The notes beneath the pieces were generated by a model. The model worked only from the letters and a program-made list of their open reading frames with translations. It was not told the DNA's origin and ran no database searches. A stretch of DNA of 60,062 bases from Seminavis robusta (lineage: Eukaryota > Bacillariophyta > Bacillariophyceae > Naviculales > Naviculaceae): positions 1-60,062 of the forward strand of contig CAICTM010000551.1 of NCBI GenBank assembly GCA_903772945.1. The letters run 5' to 3'. Position 1 is the first letter of the stretch. Every line of letters starts with the position of its first letter. A program made the translations under genes and the position numbers. Shown here one piece after another: positions 10,856-22,182 of this stretch.

Positions 10856-11895
10856 TTCTACTAGCTAGCTAGCTCCTCGCGGATAATGGATGAAGGACCA
10901 CAAATTAATTCAAATCGAGAGGAGATAGTCTAGATGAATGATGAGGCCGCCTCAACCCGATAGAAGGACCGAGGAAACAATAATGAATGAGAGATCGGTG
11001 ATGTAGCAATTTTGAATGACGCTGTGGAATCTTCGTCCTGAAGGTTACCAAAGCCACCAAATTCCGAGCTGTGACTGAATGAATGCAATCGGTCGCGGAA
11101 CCTGGTCGGCAGCCAAAGCCATTTAGAGATATTGCAGTTGGCCATGCTCTCCACACGTAACCAAAAATCGTGAAGCAACGGACGGATGGCCACACTCAAA
11201 CAAAGTGTTTGGTCTCCCGGGGTCTATTACAGCCTTGCAACCTTCTTTTGTTTCAGGCAAACTTGGAGGCCACGGAACGTAGCAACGGTACAAGCCAGGT
11301 TTCGTCGTACGGGGAGTGGTTGCATCGCCAGACTGAAGGGGGTCCACTGAAGGTTTGAACTCTACTGATAGCTAGTACCAGGTAGCTAGCTAGATCAGGT
11401 CTTGACAAGCAACTACGCGTACCGAAGCCAAACAAAGAAGAGCTGCAGGCTGCAGGAGGTGATCAACGACTTTGAAAAGCTACCACCAGGCACAGTACCG
11501 GTGTGCTCACTGAGTACTGGTACCAGGGAGCTAGCTAGAGAATGTTCCGGCAGTGTTTGGTTCCTTGGGCTCTTTCGGCTGAGGTGCTGAGGTGCGCTGT
11601 TCTCATCATTCCGAGTGACAGTCTGTCATTCTCTCATTGTCCCTCATGGACGTTACTTTATTATGGCCGTTCCGTTGGCTAAAAGGGAAACGGTGCGCTT
11701 TTCGCCGGGTGAAGCCATCCGTTGGTCCAAAATCAAAGCCGTTGTTTTACTCAACCAACAGCATAGCGTTCGCAGGAGCATCCCAACACCAACATCTCTG
11801 AATTTGTCGAGAAGCCACCACTCCCTGATGATGCCCCAGCCCAAATCGCAACCTCACAATTAATTAAAACTTCAGTCACTTCGATTGATCTTCTG
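10856..11895. other. Intergenic between two divergent genes
   Basis: No gene seen. It holds CTAG-repeat islands at 10858-10873 and 11382-11393 and GTACCGGT motifs near 11495-11520. It should contain the promoters of both flanking genes. No clear TATA box was identified. Confidence 0.5.
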
Positions 11896-12868
11896 ATGAT
11901 TCCTCGATTCATCCAGCTCTACGTTTTCTTCTTGTGTTTTTCGCTTGCTTCCGGGATTGACATCATCCTGAAAGGCGTCGTCTGCAATGAAACCCTTCCC
12001 ATGTACATAAACGGTGGTGACCTTGAAATGGATTGCAATGGTTCCCCACAATGCACCCTTGGAGAAGAAGTAACCCTCACAGGAAGTTGTAAGTTCCTTC
12101 AAGTCACTGGGGCGCATCTTTGAGGAGGAACAACCTCACACCAATGATGTTTCTGTTGACGGCAAAACAGTACAATACAGAGGAATCGAAGATACTGGAT
12201 TGGTAGATGGATACGCATTTGCCTCTGCGAGTATGATGTTTGTCGGGGTACTGATTGATATGTTGCAATACCTTCAAGTTCCGATTTGCGGTGACTACAT
12301 CTCGACAGGCTACGGAGATGACGATAGAGGCGAGGAAGTTGAATGCCCAGAAGATGGAACATACAACTTCTTCTTGCAGTACGTATCTGTGCACAATCGT
12401 CTATTTGACTTGGCATAAACTTCCACTTTTCGAGATGATCTCACATTGCTCCTGTCACTCATAATCTCTCTCTATCATCTTTGTTGTAGATATCCGCTTC
12501 CAGATGAAACTTCTAAGGCAGTTTGGGTAGCAACGGGCTGGGATGCACATGCAGAGATCTCTTTCTACTCGGAAGCCAATAACCCGGAATCCCTGATAGG
12601 GGTTTGTGAGCTCACTTTTATCACGGCCGTAACAGCGGGCCAGGGCTCGTCGCCGCTTGAAAAGATACCCATCCCTTCAGCAATGGTGACAGCGATGGTG
12701 ATTTTGGCATTCGCAGGTTTTCTTATCATTACTTGCTTTTATCGGATGATACGAGATTGCTGCTGCGGAAAGAAGAAAAAGACGAGTGACAAGTTGAAGG
12801 AGTTAGAGGAAGCGACAACCATAGCAGAGGCAAAGAGCACAACCGAGTTCACAAAAATGAAAGACTGA
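11896..12868 (+). CDS. Type I membrane protein with signal peptide, three exons (259 aa)
   Basis: I assemble exons 11896-12088, 12171-12378 and 12490-12868. The introns start GTAAGT and GTACGT and end AG, and all phases agree to give 259 residues. The first 20 residues (FIQLYVFFLCFSLASG) form a signal peptide. The lumenal or extracellular part, roughly residues 21-190, has several Cys (VVCNETLP, MDCNGSPQC, PICGDY, EECP-type), suggesting disulfides, and an N-x-T site. One membrane helix near residues 198-220 (AMVTAMVILAFAGFLIITCFY) is followed by CCCGKKKK, a likely palmitoylated basic stop-transfer, and a charged cytoplasmic tail. No known domain is recognised. A surface or endomembrane role is inferred from topology only. 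Confidence 0.75.
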
Positions 12869-13059
12869 CGCATTGGACATGCAAAGGAACGAGAGATCAT
12901 GCGTGATGGTAGCTAGCTAGAAACCAGAAGTCCGTTTCCTAGGAGCTCGGTTAGCTTTCAGTACGGTTCAATGTGTGTGATTTGTTGGGATCTAGAGTCC
13001 TTTACACTATCTTTTCGCTGTGCTTTTGAAACATATGGAGGACTGTTTGTTCGATCTAG

Positions 13060-16000
13060 CTAGTCCAAGGCTTTGCTCACAATCTCGTACAGATCTTCGC
13101 TGATTGGTTTCATTGCCTTCAGTTTCTCAAGTTCAGCCTTCATGAGCGCCCCAAGCTTCTCATCGTAGCGACGCCATCGGATGAGGCTGCTTGCAAGTCT
13201 GCTGCTGACTTGAGGATTCAGTTTGTCAAGTTCGACCAAGAGCTCTCCAATGAACTTGTAGCCTTCTCCGCTGGGATTGTGGAAGGCAGGGGCGTTCATC
13301 GTGAAAACACTGACCAACGAACGGCATCGGTTCGGAACTTCCAGTGTAAAGTCTGGGTGCTTAGTGAGTTTCTTGACACGATCCAAGACATCAGGAAGAT
13401 TTGCCAGTGCTTGGACTGAGAACCATTTGTCAACGACAAGACTGTATCCGTCTGCATCATCATAGAACTTTTGGAGTGCCCAATCGCGGGCTTCGGTGCC
13501 TTTGCCTTCCATGGATGCCAGTGCTGAAAGAGCTGCCATCTTGTCGGTCATGCCAGAGGCATTTTCAAAGTGCTTCTTCGCAAGTTCAGCTGCAGCCTTC
13601 TGTTCTTCCGGAGTTTCCTTGATGGAGCAGAGGTATTCCAGCATGACATTGCGAAGGCGCCTTAATCCAATGGACTTTGCGTCAACACTCAGTTCTCCGT
13701 CGGCCTCAACAAGGCCTGATAGTTCCTCGTACTTTGCCGAAATCTCGTTCTGGAACTTGCGAGCAATCTTTTGCTTGACGGCTCCGCGAGCCTTGTGGAT
13801 TGCTGTTGGATCAATGATTTCCATTTCTTCTGACAGTGTTGCTTCGGTTGGCAATAGCAGGGCGTAGGCTTGAATTGAATAGTCATCGAGCTTTTCGCCC
13901 TTTAGTGTTCTCTCGAAAGCATCAAATACGTATTGAAGTGTTTTCTCTGACTCTTTGCCGTTCATGTTTTGGAAGATCGAGGACGTGTACAGCCGTTGGC
14001 CTGCTTCCCATCTGTTGAAGCCGTCTGTATCTTCTGCTGCAAGGAACGCCAAGGCCTCCTCATCCACTGCGCCCGAATCTGGCATCAGTTTCACAGGAGC
14101 CGAGAAATCTCTAAGAATCGACGGGACAACATCGCCTTTGACATTGAATTCGAAGGTTTGTTTGCTCTCCTTAAGATCGAGTACGGTTGTAGGCACCACT
14201 TCTTCGCCTGATTCTTTGTCCATGAGCCCAACCGAAACAGGAATGTGCAGGGGTTTGTCACTCTTGCTTTCCTGTTCGAGAGTGAGGGAGAAGACACCCG
14301 TGGAAGCATCATACGCGGACGAGTACTTGACGGTAGGTGTTCCAGGAGTCGAGTACCACAGTGAAAACTGACTCAAATCGACATCATTGGCATCCGCCAT
14401 TGCTTGTAAGAAGTCATCACAGGTGACACCGGTTCCATCGTGGCGTTCAAAGTAGAGGTCCATGCCCTTGCGAAATCCTTCAGTGCCAAGAAGAGTGTTG
14501 TACATGCGAATAACCTCAGCTCCTTTGACATAAACTGTCGCTGTGTAGAAGTTATCCATGGAGATGTAGGATTCAGGTCGGATTGGGTGGGCCATGGGGC
14601 CAGCATCTTCGGCGAATTGTCTAGCTCGAACCATACGAACATCCTCGATGCGCTTGACAGCATTGGAGTTCATGTCCCCGCTGAACTCCTGGTCGCGGAA
14701 CACTGTAAGTCCCTCTTTCAAAGTCAGCTGGAACCAATCTCGACAAGTCACACGATTGCCTGTCCAGTTATGAAAGTATTCGTGGCCAATCTGGTTTTCA
14801 TCGTCATCATTGGAAACGTTAGACAACATGGCTTCTTGCCGAGAAGAATCATCATATCAATACCATGTAACGTACCACCCCTTCAACGCGCTCAAAGTCT
14901 GCATCTGAAGCTGTGTCCTTATCTGCCAGAACATAAGCTGTATTGAACACATTCAGACCCTTGTTCTCCATGGCCTGCAGGGAGAAACACAGTCCACAGG
15001 GGCGTGCCAAGGGTCAGGCTACATTGCATGCCGAAAGAGCCCCATTCAAACAGCATTCAAGCCAGGCACTTACTCCCATGTTGAAAGATTCCACCGCCAC
15101 AATATTGTACAAATCCAAATCGTATTCCAATCCAAACTTATCTTCATCCCATTTCATGGATCGTTTCAAACTGTCCATAGCATAATGCAACTTGTCGACG
15201 TTTTCCTTTTCCGAGTAGACTCCCAACTTGACCTCTCTGCCCGACGTGGTCGTATACGTGTCTTCAATGTATCCCAGGTTTCCTACCACTGCGGCAAATA
15301 GATAGGAAGGCTTTGGGAAAGGATCGGACCAGGAAGCAAAATGACGACCATTCTCTAGCTTGCCCGAGTCGACAAGGTTTCCATTCGACAATAGTACAGG
15401 GTAGTCCTTTTCGTCAGCTTCAAGTCGAATATTCTCAAAGACTGCCATGTTATCGGGTCTATCTGGGTAGTATGTGATTCTCCTAAAGCCCATGGCTTCA
15501 CACTGCGATATTGTTAGGTTGGTTGGTTGGTGAGAAAAAATTGGTTGAGACAAGCTCCAACAAGACAAGACCAGCAAGAGGCGAAAGAAACATGATAAAC
15601 ATCATTATCATCTCACCTGAGAGCAGTACATGGGCCCACTCTTGTAGAGTCCAGAAAGCTGAGTGTTTTCTTCTGGTACGATTTCTACCACAGTTTTCAA
15701 AACAGTTCCAGGGGCAGGAGACTTGATGATCATTTTTTGCGGTTCCAAGTCATATTCTTTTCCCTTTTCCAGTTCCTTTCCATCAATGGAAACACTCATT
15801 AACTTGACACAAGATTCATCCCCATCCAACACAAGGTCTCCTCCTCCTTCTACAGAACTGTTGGGTTCAATAAAGAGCTCGGAAGTCACTGTAGTCTTGC
15901 CATTTTCAATGACAAAATCCATATTGATCTTGGTAACCAAATGAGGGAGTGGTTTGTAATCCGTACGAAACACTTCAACGGGTGCCGTTGTCTCGGATTC

Positions 16001-16318
16001 CGCCACGGCACTGTTCAAGGCCGTAGAAGTAGTGCTGGTCGTCGAAAAGGACTCGGCAGCTGCCCCTCCGCGTGTCAACAACCAGGCGTGATTCTTATTA
16101 TTTAGTAGAGGAACAAATGCAGGTCGTCGTTTGGTGGAGGATGAAAACGCAGGTGGCATGCGTCTGCTAGTAGCCAAACTCGTGACACCATTGTGATGCT
16201 TTCTGGCAATGGCCTTTCCGACGGTAAACGACGCGACCGTCGAACGAAGCATTGCCTGTTGGGCAGAACAGAGAAAGAGCGCGAGCGCCGTGGACGTGAA
16301 TTTCATGGTCGACGACAA
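13060..16318 (-). CDS. pepN: Aminopeptidase N, bacterial PepN type, four exons (986 aa), probably plastid-targeted
   Basis: This is an M1 zinc metallopeptidase that removes N-terminal residues from peptides. Exons on the minus strand are 15617-16318, 15074-15502, 14876-14974 and 13060-14790, with introns of 114, 99 and 85 nt. Phases fit and the junctions rebuild family motifs. GAMEN, the substrate-recognition motif, is residues 377-381 and spans an intron. The zinc site HEYFH is 413-417, with the third ligand Glu436 (HExxH-x18-E). The flanks [15 protein letters not shown] and [11 protein letters not shown] are of the enterobacterial PepN type, as is [15 protein letters not shown]. The N-terminus is hydrophobic ([12 protein letters not shown]) and then has VAS-F followed by a basic Ser/Thr-rich region, which resembles diatom bipartite plastid targeting. 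A mitochondrial or other location is possible. Confidence 0.93.
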
Positions 16319-16803
16319 AAAGGGGAACAGGTTTTAAAGAAGGTTTTTGATGAGCTTTGCTATGCTGCTGATGGCAACAGATCCAGTGCAGCTAGCTAGA
16401 CGCTGCTAGACTGATCCTCCACCAGCTCCTTTTCTTCTCTCTGACGCACCTTTCTCATCATCGTTTGTTGATTTGTTGTCAACGGAACGTCTCACAGATC
16501 TTCTGCGAAAGATCCAGATGGCGGGAGTGACGTCAGTTGGCTTCTCTCTGTTGGATCGCATTGGCTCGGAGGGAAATAGGACGAAGAAGCTAGACTACCG
16601 AGGTGTCGCTATCGATTTGCGCAATGGAGATCGAGATAGCGTCAGGTACTAGTAGTTCTACTAGCTAGAGTGAGATGTAGTAAATGGGGCAACCGAAACA
16701 TTGAATGCGCAGTTTTTTAATTTTTAATAAATGTTCATGTTTTCCACCATCCTGCTGCAATGGCAGTACCAGGAGCAAGAGCTCTCCTTGTCTAGCTAGC
16801 TAG
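16319..16803. other. Intergenic between co-oriented genes
   Basis: This holds the upstream region of the aminopeptidase gene and the 3' region after the next minus-strand gene's stop. CTAG islands lie at 16391-16400 and 16792-16807, the latter overlapping the region just after that stop codon. Nothing else was seen. Confidence 0.5.
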
Positions 16804-18466
16804 CTAGGACATTTTCTTGTCATCCGGATCCTCGGGTTTTTCCTCATCATCATCCAATCCAGGGACATCTCCTCCCAAATTTTCCTCATCCAGCACGTCT
16901 CTCAATTCCTGCTTGGCTCTCTTGAGCATGGCCACCTGTTTTCGTTCTTGAAGGGCTTTGAAATCAACCAATTCTCCCTGGGGATCACTGTCTTCGTTGT
17001 GCGTTTCACGATACTTGAGATCTCCCTCGAAGAGAGCTCGTTCCCAGACGGATTCGATGTATTCCTCTTTGGTCAATTTGGTGCCATCGGCCGACATGCT
17101 TTCGCGAAAGTATTCTCGCTTGGCCCATTCTTTGGCAATCTTTTCCACTTCTTCCTGTTTGGCATCCTTGACCATTTGAATCTCTTTTTCGTTTTTGCTT
17201 TGGCGTGCCTTGACAGACTTTTGGAATTCTTCCGACTCCCACCAGGCATCGCTGGTGTATCCCTTGGCGGCATCCGGGTATTCCGTCTTCCACTTTTCCA
17301 CAGCCTCCTTGTAAGCCTGAAGCAAAAATAAAATGGGCAAGAAGCAAATAAATCATATCATAACAATGGTGAGCAAATAATAATCAAAACAATCTTTCCA
17401 CAAAATACAGTACTACCAAGTCAATCCCCAGCCGCAACATAATCACGACACGACATACCTTGGGCCCATCACGAATCATGTGATCAATTTCCTGAGGACG
17501 AGCATATCCTGCCTCTCGCAATCCCTTGATCAAACGAGCTTCGGTAATATTGGCATTGTAAACTTCTCGAAAGCACAGAGCCTTGTCCTTGCCACATTCC
17601 AATTGCAACAACTCGGTAATCATTCGAAGAGATTCATCACGAGAAAAGACGGCCGTATCGGGCAAGACACCGTCGTCCGTTCCAAACTCCGTGTAGCGGT
17701 ACGCTTCCGACCCTTCTTGATGTTCTTCAATTTTTCCCACGGCTACCAATGTGTACGCCATGGAGTCGCCCCCTTGCAATTTATCCAACGCAGCCTTGGA
17801 GGCAGCAGCGTCCAATCCGTTGGCATTGGTAAGCAAAATGGCGACATTTTCCACAGAGGCAACGGCCTTGGCTTTTTCAGCAATTCCTTCCACTTCAGCC
17901 AAGACATTATCAGAGGTGGTGGCATCCAAATAGGCTACCCAGCTCTTGACTCCTTCCAAGTCAGCTTCCGTAGGCAAGGCGCCTGGAGCAGCTGCCTCTT
18001 TGAAATCTAATTTATCCAACAATCCCGTGTATCGAGCCGATCTGGACAAGAGACGTTTCTTGGCGAATTTAATATCATCCACAAAGGCCACAATCTTGTC
18101 GAATTCAAAGGCCGAATCCTCGTGGTTCAACAAGTCAAACATGGTCTGATCTGTTCTTTCTTTGCTCTTGACCAGTCCACTCACAAGACAGGCGCCATCC
18201 ACATTGACACGAGCTTCCACGGCTTCCGGTGCTTTCAAGTAGGCTTGCACATTTTCTTCGATATTCTCGCTTTCCGTGGATTTGTATGCAAACGGAGAAC
18301 TCCCGGTACCCCACGAGGAAATGTACAGACTGGTAGTACTGTCACTGCCATGAGTGGTAGCCGCAGCAATCTTGTTGACAAAAGATGGTTGATTCACAAA
18401 CCCAAAAGCAGCGGGAGCTACCATCAAGGCTGCTGCCACGGCCGGCAAGAGTCTCAGAGCTGTCAT
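16804..18466 (-). CDS. Unknown plastid-type protein, two exons (506 aa)
   Basis: Exons are 17459-18466 and 16804-17316, joined across a 141-nt GTATGT...CAG intron in phase 0 (DGPK|AYKE). Residues 1-22 are a signal peptide ending in an APAAFG-F step. The following Ser/Thr-rich segment makes this a typical diatom plastid pre-sequence. The mature protein is mostly helical and acidic, with a repeated-looking helical domain (residues about 75-330), a conserved CLVSGLVKSKERTDQ stretch, and a C-terminal Lys/Glu coiled-coil-like region (about 345-450). It ends in an acidic tail (LDDDEEKPEDPDD). No enzyme motif is recognised. It might be a structural or assembly factor in the plastid, but the sequence does not show which. 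Confidence 0.82.
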
Positions 18467-19571
18467 TGTTTTATTAATTTTTTATTTTGAGACGGATAAC
18501 TTGGAAACACCCTGAATCAAGTTGCCAATGTCAAAGATAATGTCAAAGATAATGCCGAAGAAAGAAAGAAGCCGAATTAGTTGGAATGATGATGCCAATG
18601 AAGCTATTCGTATCCGCAATGATGCCTTGCCAAAAGAAGGATATGGGATCGACGCACTGTCAACAGAACTCGAACAACAGAAGGAAAAGAATGCGAGAGA
18701 AAAAATGTGGCAGCTGCGAAGATCCAATTGGAAGCAAGCTTGCCTGCGTGTTTCAAATTTATCCATAACCCTAAAAATGATCTTCGGCCGCACTCCTCTG
18801 TGTGCCGCCAACGTCAGCTACAGGTAATCGACCTCGATCGATCCGACGATGATAGATCTAGTCTAGTTTCTTTACTTTTCCATAAAAGCTAAGATACATG
18901 TAGTTGCTTTTGAGGCAACGTATGGTAGCATACGCAATTTTGCAGAGGCGATCACCTGCGTATGTGAATGAGTCATTTGCTATGGTACCGTAGCACATCA
19001 TCATCTGGATACCGTACCCCGTCACTTTGAGGTAAGCTCAAGTTGGGTGTGGGCGAGTCGTGGATACTACCGTACGACTGTACGCTATACCACCAACACC
19101 CATTCACAGCCCGATATTCCCTCCTCCCACTATCGGCTCTACCGGTATCAGCCAGTTGCAGTGCTTATCAGAGCATGATCAACGGTGACGGCAAATATGG
19201 CGCATGTGCCTTCCAGCAAGCTCAACGACTCGAATCATGGGGGCCGTGAACTTGGAAGGAACAGAGATACAGCCGCCACAGCGTGTTATTCTCTTGCCTA
19301 GATTATCTTGCCTTTTAAGCACTAGCTAATGAAGGACCATCAGTCCTCCGACGGCAGGCAGGAACCAGTGGCTGCCTGATGGCTCACCAACTGTATCTAG
19401 TTAGATAACCGAATCACATTGATAACTCTATCGGGAACAGAACAAAAAGGGCGAGTATGGGCGGTGGACCACTTTGGATTGCTTCTATTCTAACATGATT
19501 TCTTAGGTTCCTCTTGAACTTGCTTCTATCCTAATATGATTTCTTAGGTTCCCCTTTCGTTTCTCTGGTAG
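18467..19571. other. Intergenic with a 41-bp tandem repeat
   Basis: A short plus-strand frame at 18522-18827 (101 codons, Lys/Glu-rich) has no recognisable family and starts in an ATGTCAAAGATA tandem repeat, so I leave it uncalled. At 19479-19555 a 41-bp unit (GCTTCTAT.CTAA.ATGATTTCTTAGGTTCC) is present twice, just beyond the 3' end of the next minus-strand gene. The rest shows nothing. Confidence 0.5.
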
Positions 19572-20520
19572 CTAACGACGTGAAACCAAAGCACGCCGAA
19601 AGCGTTTGATTAGCTTGGCAGAGCGGGCAGCCTCCTCCTTGTCGATCGATTTTCGATCAATTCGTGTTTCAGATCTGCGGAAGGGGAGTCTTTGGCATTC
19701 GCCGCTTTCAAAAGACTTCAAAGATTCCTCTTCCGTTTGTGATAGTTCCGATGTATAGTCGTCTCCTACTGGTTTGATAGGCAAATCTTCTACTTCCGTG
19801 TTGGATAGACGTTGGTTCGGAGGGACATCCATTTCTGCAGTGGGAGCTTTGTTGTTGCATTCTGTTGTCTTGGTGGGCTTCCGAATGCTCCTGCGGGCAT
19901 GACTTTTGCGGGTTGTCTTTGTTTGTTTTGGACTCAAATCCACAGGAGCGGCCATCGTAGTTGAAATGCGACCCAAGGACTCTTCCGGGATATTCGGTCG
20001 CACGTTGGTTGCCCCGAATTGCAACGAGGCGTCCTGCATTGTTGTTGGCTCTGCCCTCGTACGGGTCGCTGTTGTTGACTCAACCGAGGCATTGCTCGCG
20101 GAAAGATTGTCGGCTGAGAGGATTGCCCAATCTGATTCCAATAATGTCAACTCTTCGCTTAAAAAGTCAAGGCGATCCACCCATTCTTGTTTGGTGGCGG
20201 CGTCACTATCGGGCAAGAGATTGATTTGTGTCTTGAAGCATCGTTTAGTCCGGTTGGCGTCCCTAAATAACTTGGCAAAGTCGCTGCTGCCATCATCGTC
20301 AAGAAGAGAGTCGTAGATTGGGGTATCTTCTTCATCGAAGAGATCACTACAGCTTGCTAACATGCTCTGGAGGATTTGAACCTCTTCCGTCAATTTTTCG
20401 TCCCAGAATTCGATTTGAGGCTAATAGAAGAGAGGAAAGAGACCAAAGTGAGCAAATATCAGTTCGATCAGGAGACGCGACCATCCAGTCATCGGGCTTC
20501 TGCTTACCATAGTGATGTTC
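19572..20520 (-). CDS. SNARE-like protein lacking the SNARE helix, ATG-only first exon (283 aa)
   Basis: The coding sequence seems to begin with an ATG at 20518-20520 followed at once by a GTAAGC donor. A 97-nt intron ends ATTAG, and exon 2 is 19572-20420. The deduced start is M-PQIEFWDEKLTEEVQ. The N-terminal 100 residues align with the SNARE gene at 22183: (Q/I)xxWDxxLxEE, then (D)ANRTKRCFKTQINLLPDSDA against AQGTKRSFKMEIRLVADVNA. Thus it shares the regulatory helical N-domain. After that the proteins diverge. This one continues into a Ser/Thr-rich disordered region and a basic end (KLIKRFRRALVSRR). It has no heptad SNARE motif and no membrane anchor. It could be a soluble regulator or decoy for the paralogue, or a decaying copy. 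The frame is intact. Confidence 0.7.
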
Positions 20521-22182
20521 TTGTTAGTTGCTTTGGTTTGTGATTAATGATGTGACAATTGTTTTTGTGACAGCTTTAGTGGAGCACTTGCTGAATGATG
20601 TTTGAATCAATCGAATCGCCTGAGATTGGAAGGGTGGAAAGACGACAAAAAGTGAGAGCTGTGTCGTGGAGAGTGGAGAGCGGGGAACGGTACCAAAAGT
20701 TTCCCACGACTGTGATTTTAAACAGTGAGGAGTCATCATTTGCTCCAAGGATTTAGCAAACCAAGAACCAGGCAGTAGCAGATTTAAATCAAAGGACCCC
20801 GTAAAACGAACTTTTCACTTTGGTGAAGCGGCACTTTAAGTATCTATTTGCCCCAGACTGCCGGGCTCACCAATTAATTTTGTTCAGGGCTCTGGGGTCC
20901 TGCGTACGAAGCTCCTATCATACAACAGTGTAGTACAGTACGTCCTGCATGCACGAAGCACCTCGAAGGCAACCCATGTTCGCAACGGGAAAGACTCTAG
21001 GGTCGATTGAATAAGAGTGTGCTGCTGCGTTGTTGCCCAAGCACAGCAAACCAGCATTGGAACTCGTTATAGAACTCGTTATGGAAGATCTAGCGCTAGC
21101 TAGAGAGCAACCTTGAAGAGGACCTCGAATAGGGCTTCCTCAGTTGCCAAAAGGGAAGTTTATTCAGCCTTAGCGGAAAGCCGAGAAACTATCGCTCCTG
21201 TGCGGCATGACAATACAAGTGGAGTCGTTTCTATGGTGGTCAGGTGAACTATATGCCCACCCAGCTTTGCAACCATACCATGGCAACTAAATTATTCACT
21301 GGGCCACCATCGTTGCATTGGGTGGCTACAGAACAAGAACACTTTATAGATGGCTGTCACGACGGTGCCTCTTTGCTTCTTTTTGCCTTGGAGGCAAATC
21401 ATGTAGTTTTTTAGCAGTTCTACGTATTCCAGCCTCGAGGCGAGCAAACCTATCGCCGCAACCGGAAGCCCGAAGCTACCCACATGATGCACTGATACAC
21501 CGATAGCTAGCAGCCAGTGCACATTGGTGGCAGCTGCTGTGGTCGAAGCCTAAGGGGCATGGCATTCTCGTTGCACCCGGAACAACCAGCGTCTTCCCTT
21601 ATTACGGTAGGTACTAGCTAGTACCATCGTTCAGTTAACCTGGTTGAGTCACGCGTTGCCACGATCGCCAGGAAACTACTAAACTACTTATTGAGTGGGA
21701 TCTGCCGTACGGTGCGACGATACGATTCAAAATGGTATTGGAGACGGGACGGAGAGGGCCGCACCCGCCACACGCTTCGGTATCAAGCCAACGTACTAGT
21801 ATTCGGTTTCGACGAGAGGGGGGCGAAACCCAAAGTCGAGTGACAGTCGAGTCTGGCTGCTGGGTGCAACTCAGCAGTCATCTCGATCGAATTCGCCGCC
21901 TAGCCATTCGGTGCCTACGACAGCCTGAGTATTCACCGCCCAACCATCGGTGCTGCGGCAGTGCAATCTCTGCTCCGGAATTGTTCTGAGAGCTTGGACC
22001 TTGGTCAAAAGCCAATGAACGTTTTTGCTAAGATCTTATGCTAGTGCTTACTTGTGCATCAGTGTTTATCTCGTTGAATCAACTTAGCAGAACTGGGAGG
22101 ATGGAGTGGAATGGAGGGTTGAAAGAAACGGAGATGGGACGGCTACGTCGGCGGCACTCTCTTGTTGTTGAGCTCAAATACA
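20521..22182. other. Intergenic between the two SNARE-type genes
   Basis: No supported gene. Short frames at 21732-21989 and elsewhere lack any family signal. The upstream promoter of the 19572-20520 gene must lie here. Scattered CTAG and GGTAC motifs occur. Confidence 0.5.

Noticed and set aside
14440-14946. 168-codon plus-strand frame opposite aminopeptidase N
   Set aside because: Antisense shadow of exon 4 and exon 3. The sense strand carries the HEYFH zinc site.
18522-18827. 101-codon Lys/Glu-rich frame
   Set aside because: The start lies in an ATGTCAAAGATA repeat. No family is recognised, and an overlapping minus-strand frame of similar length exists.
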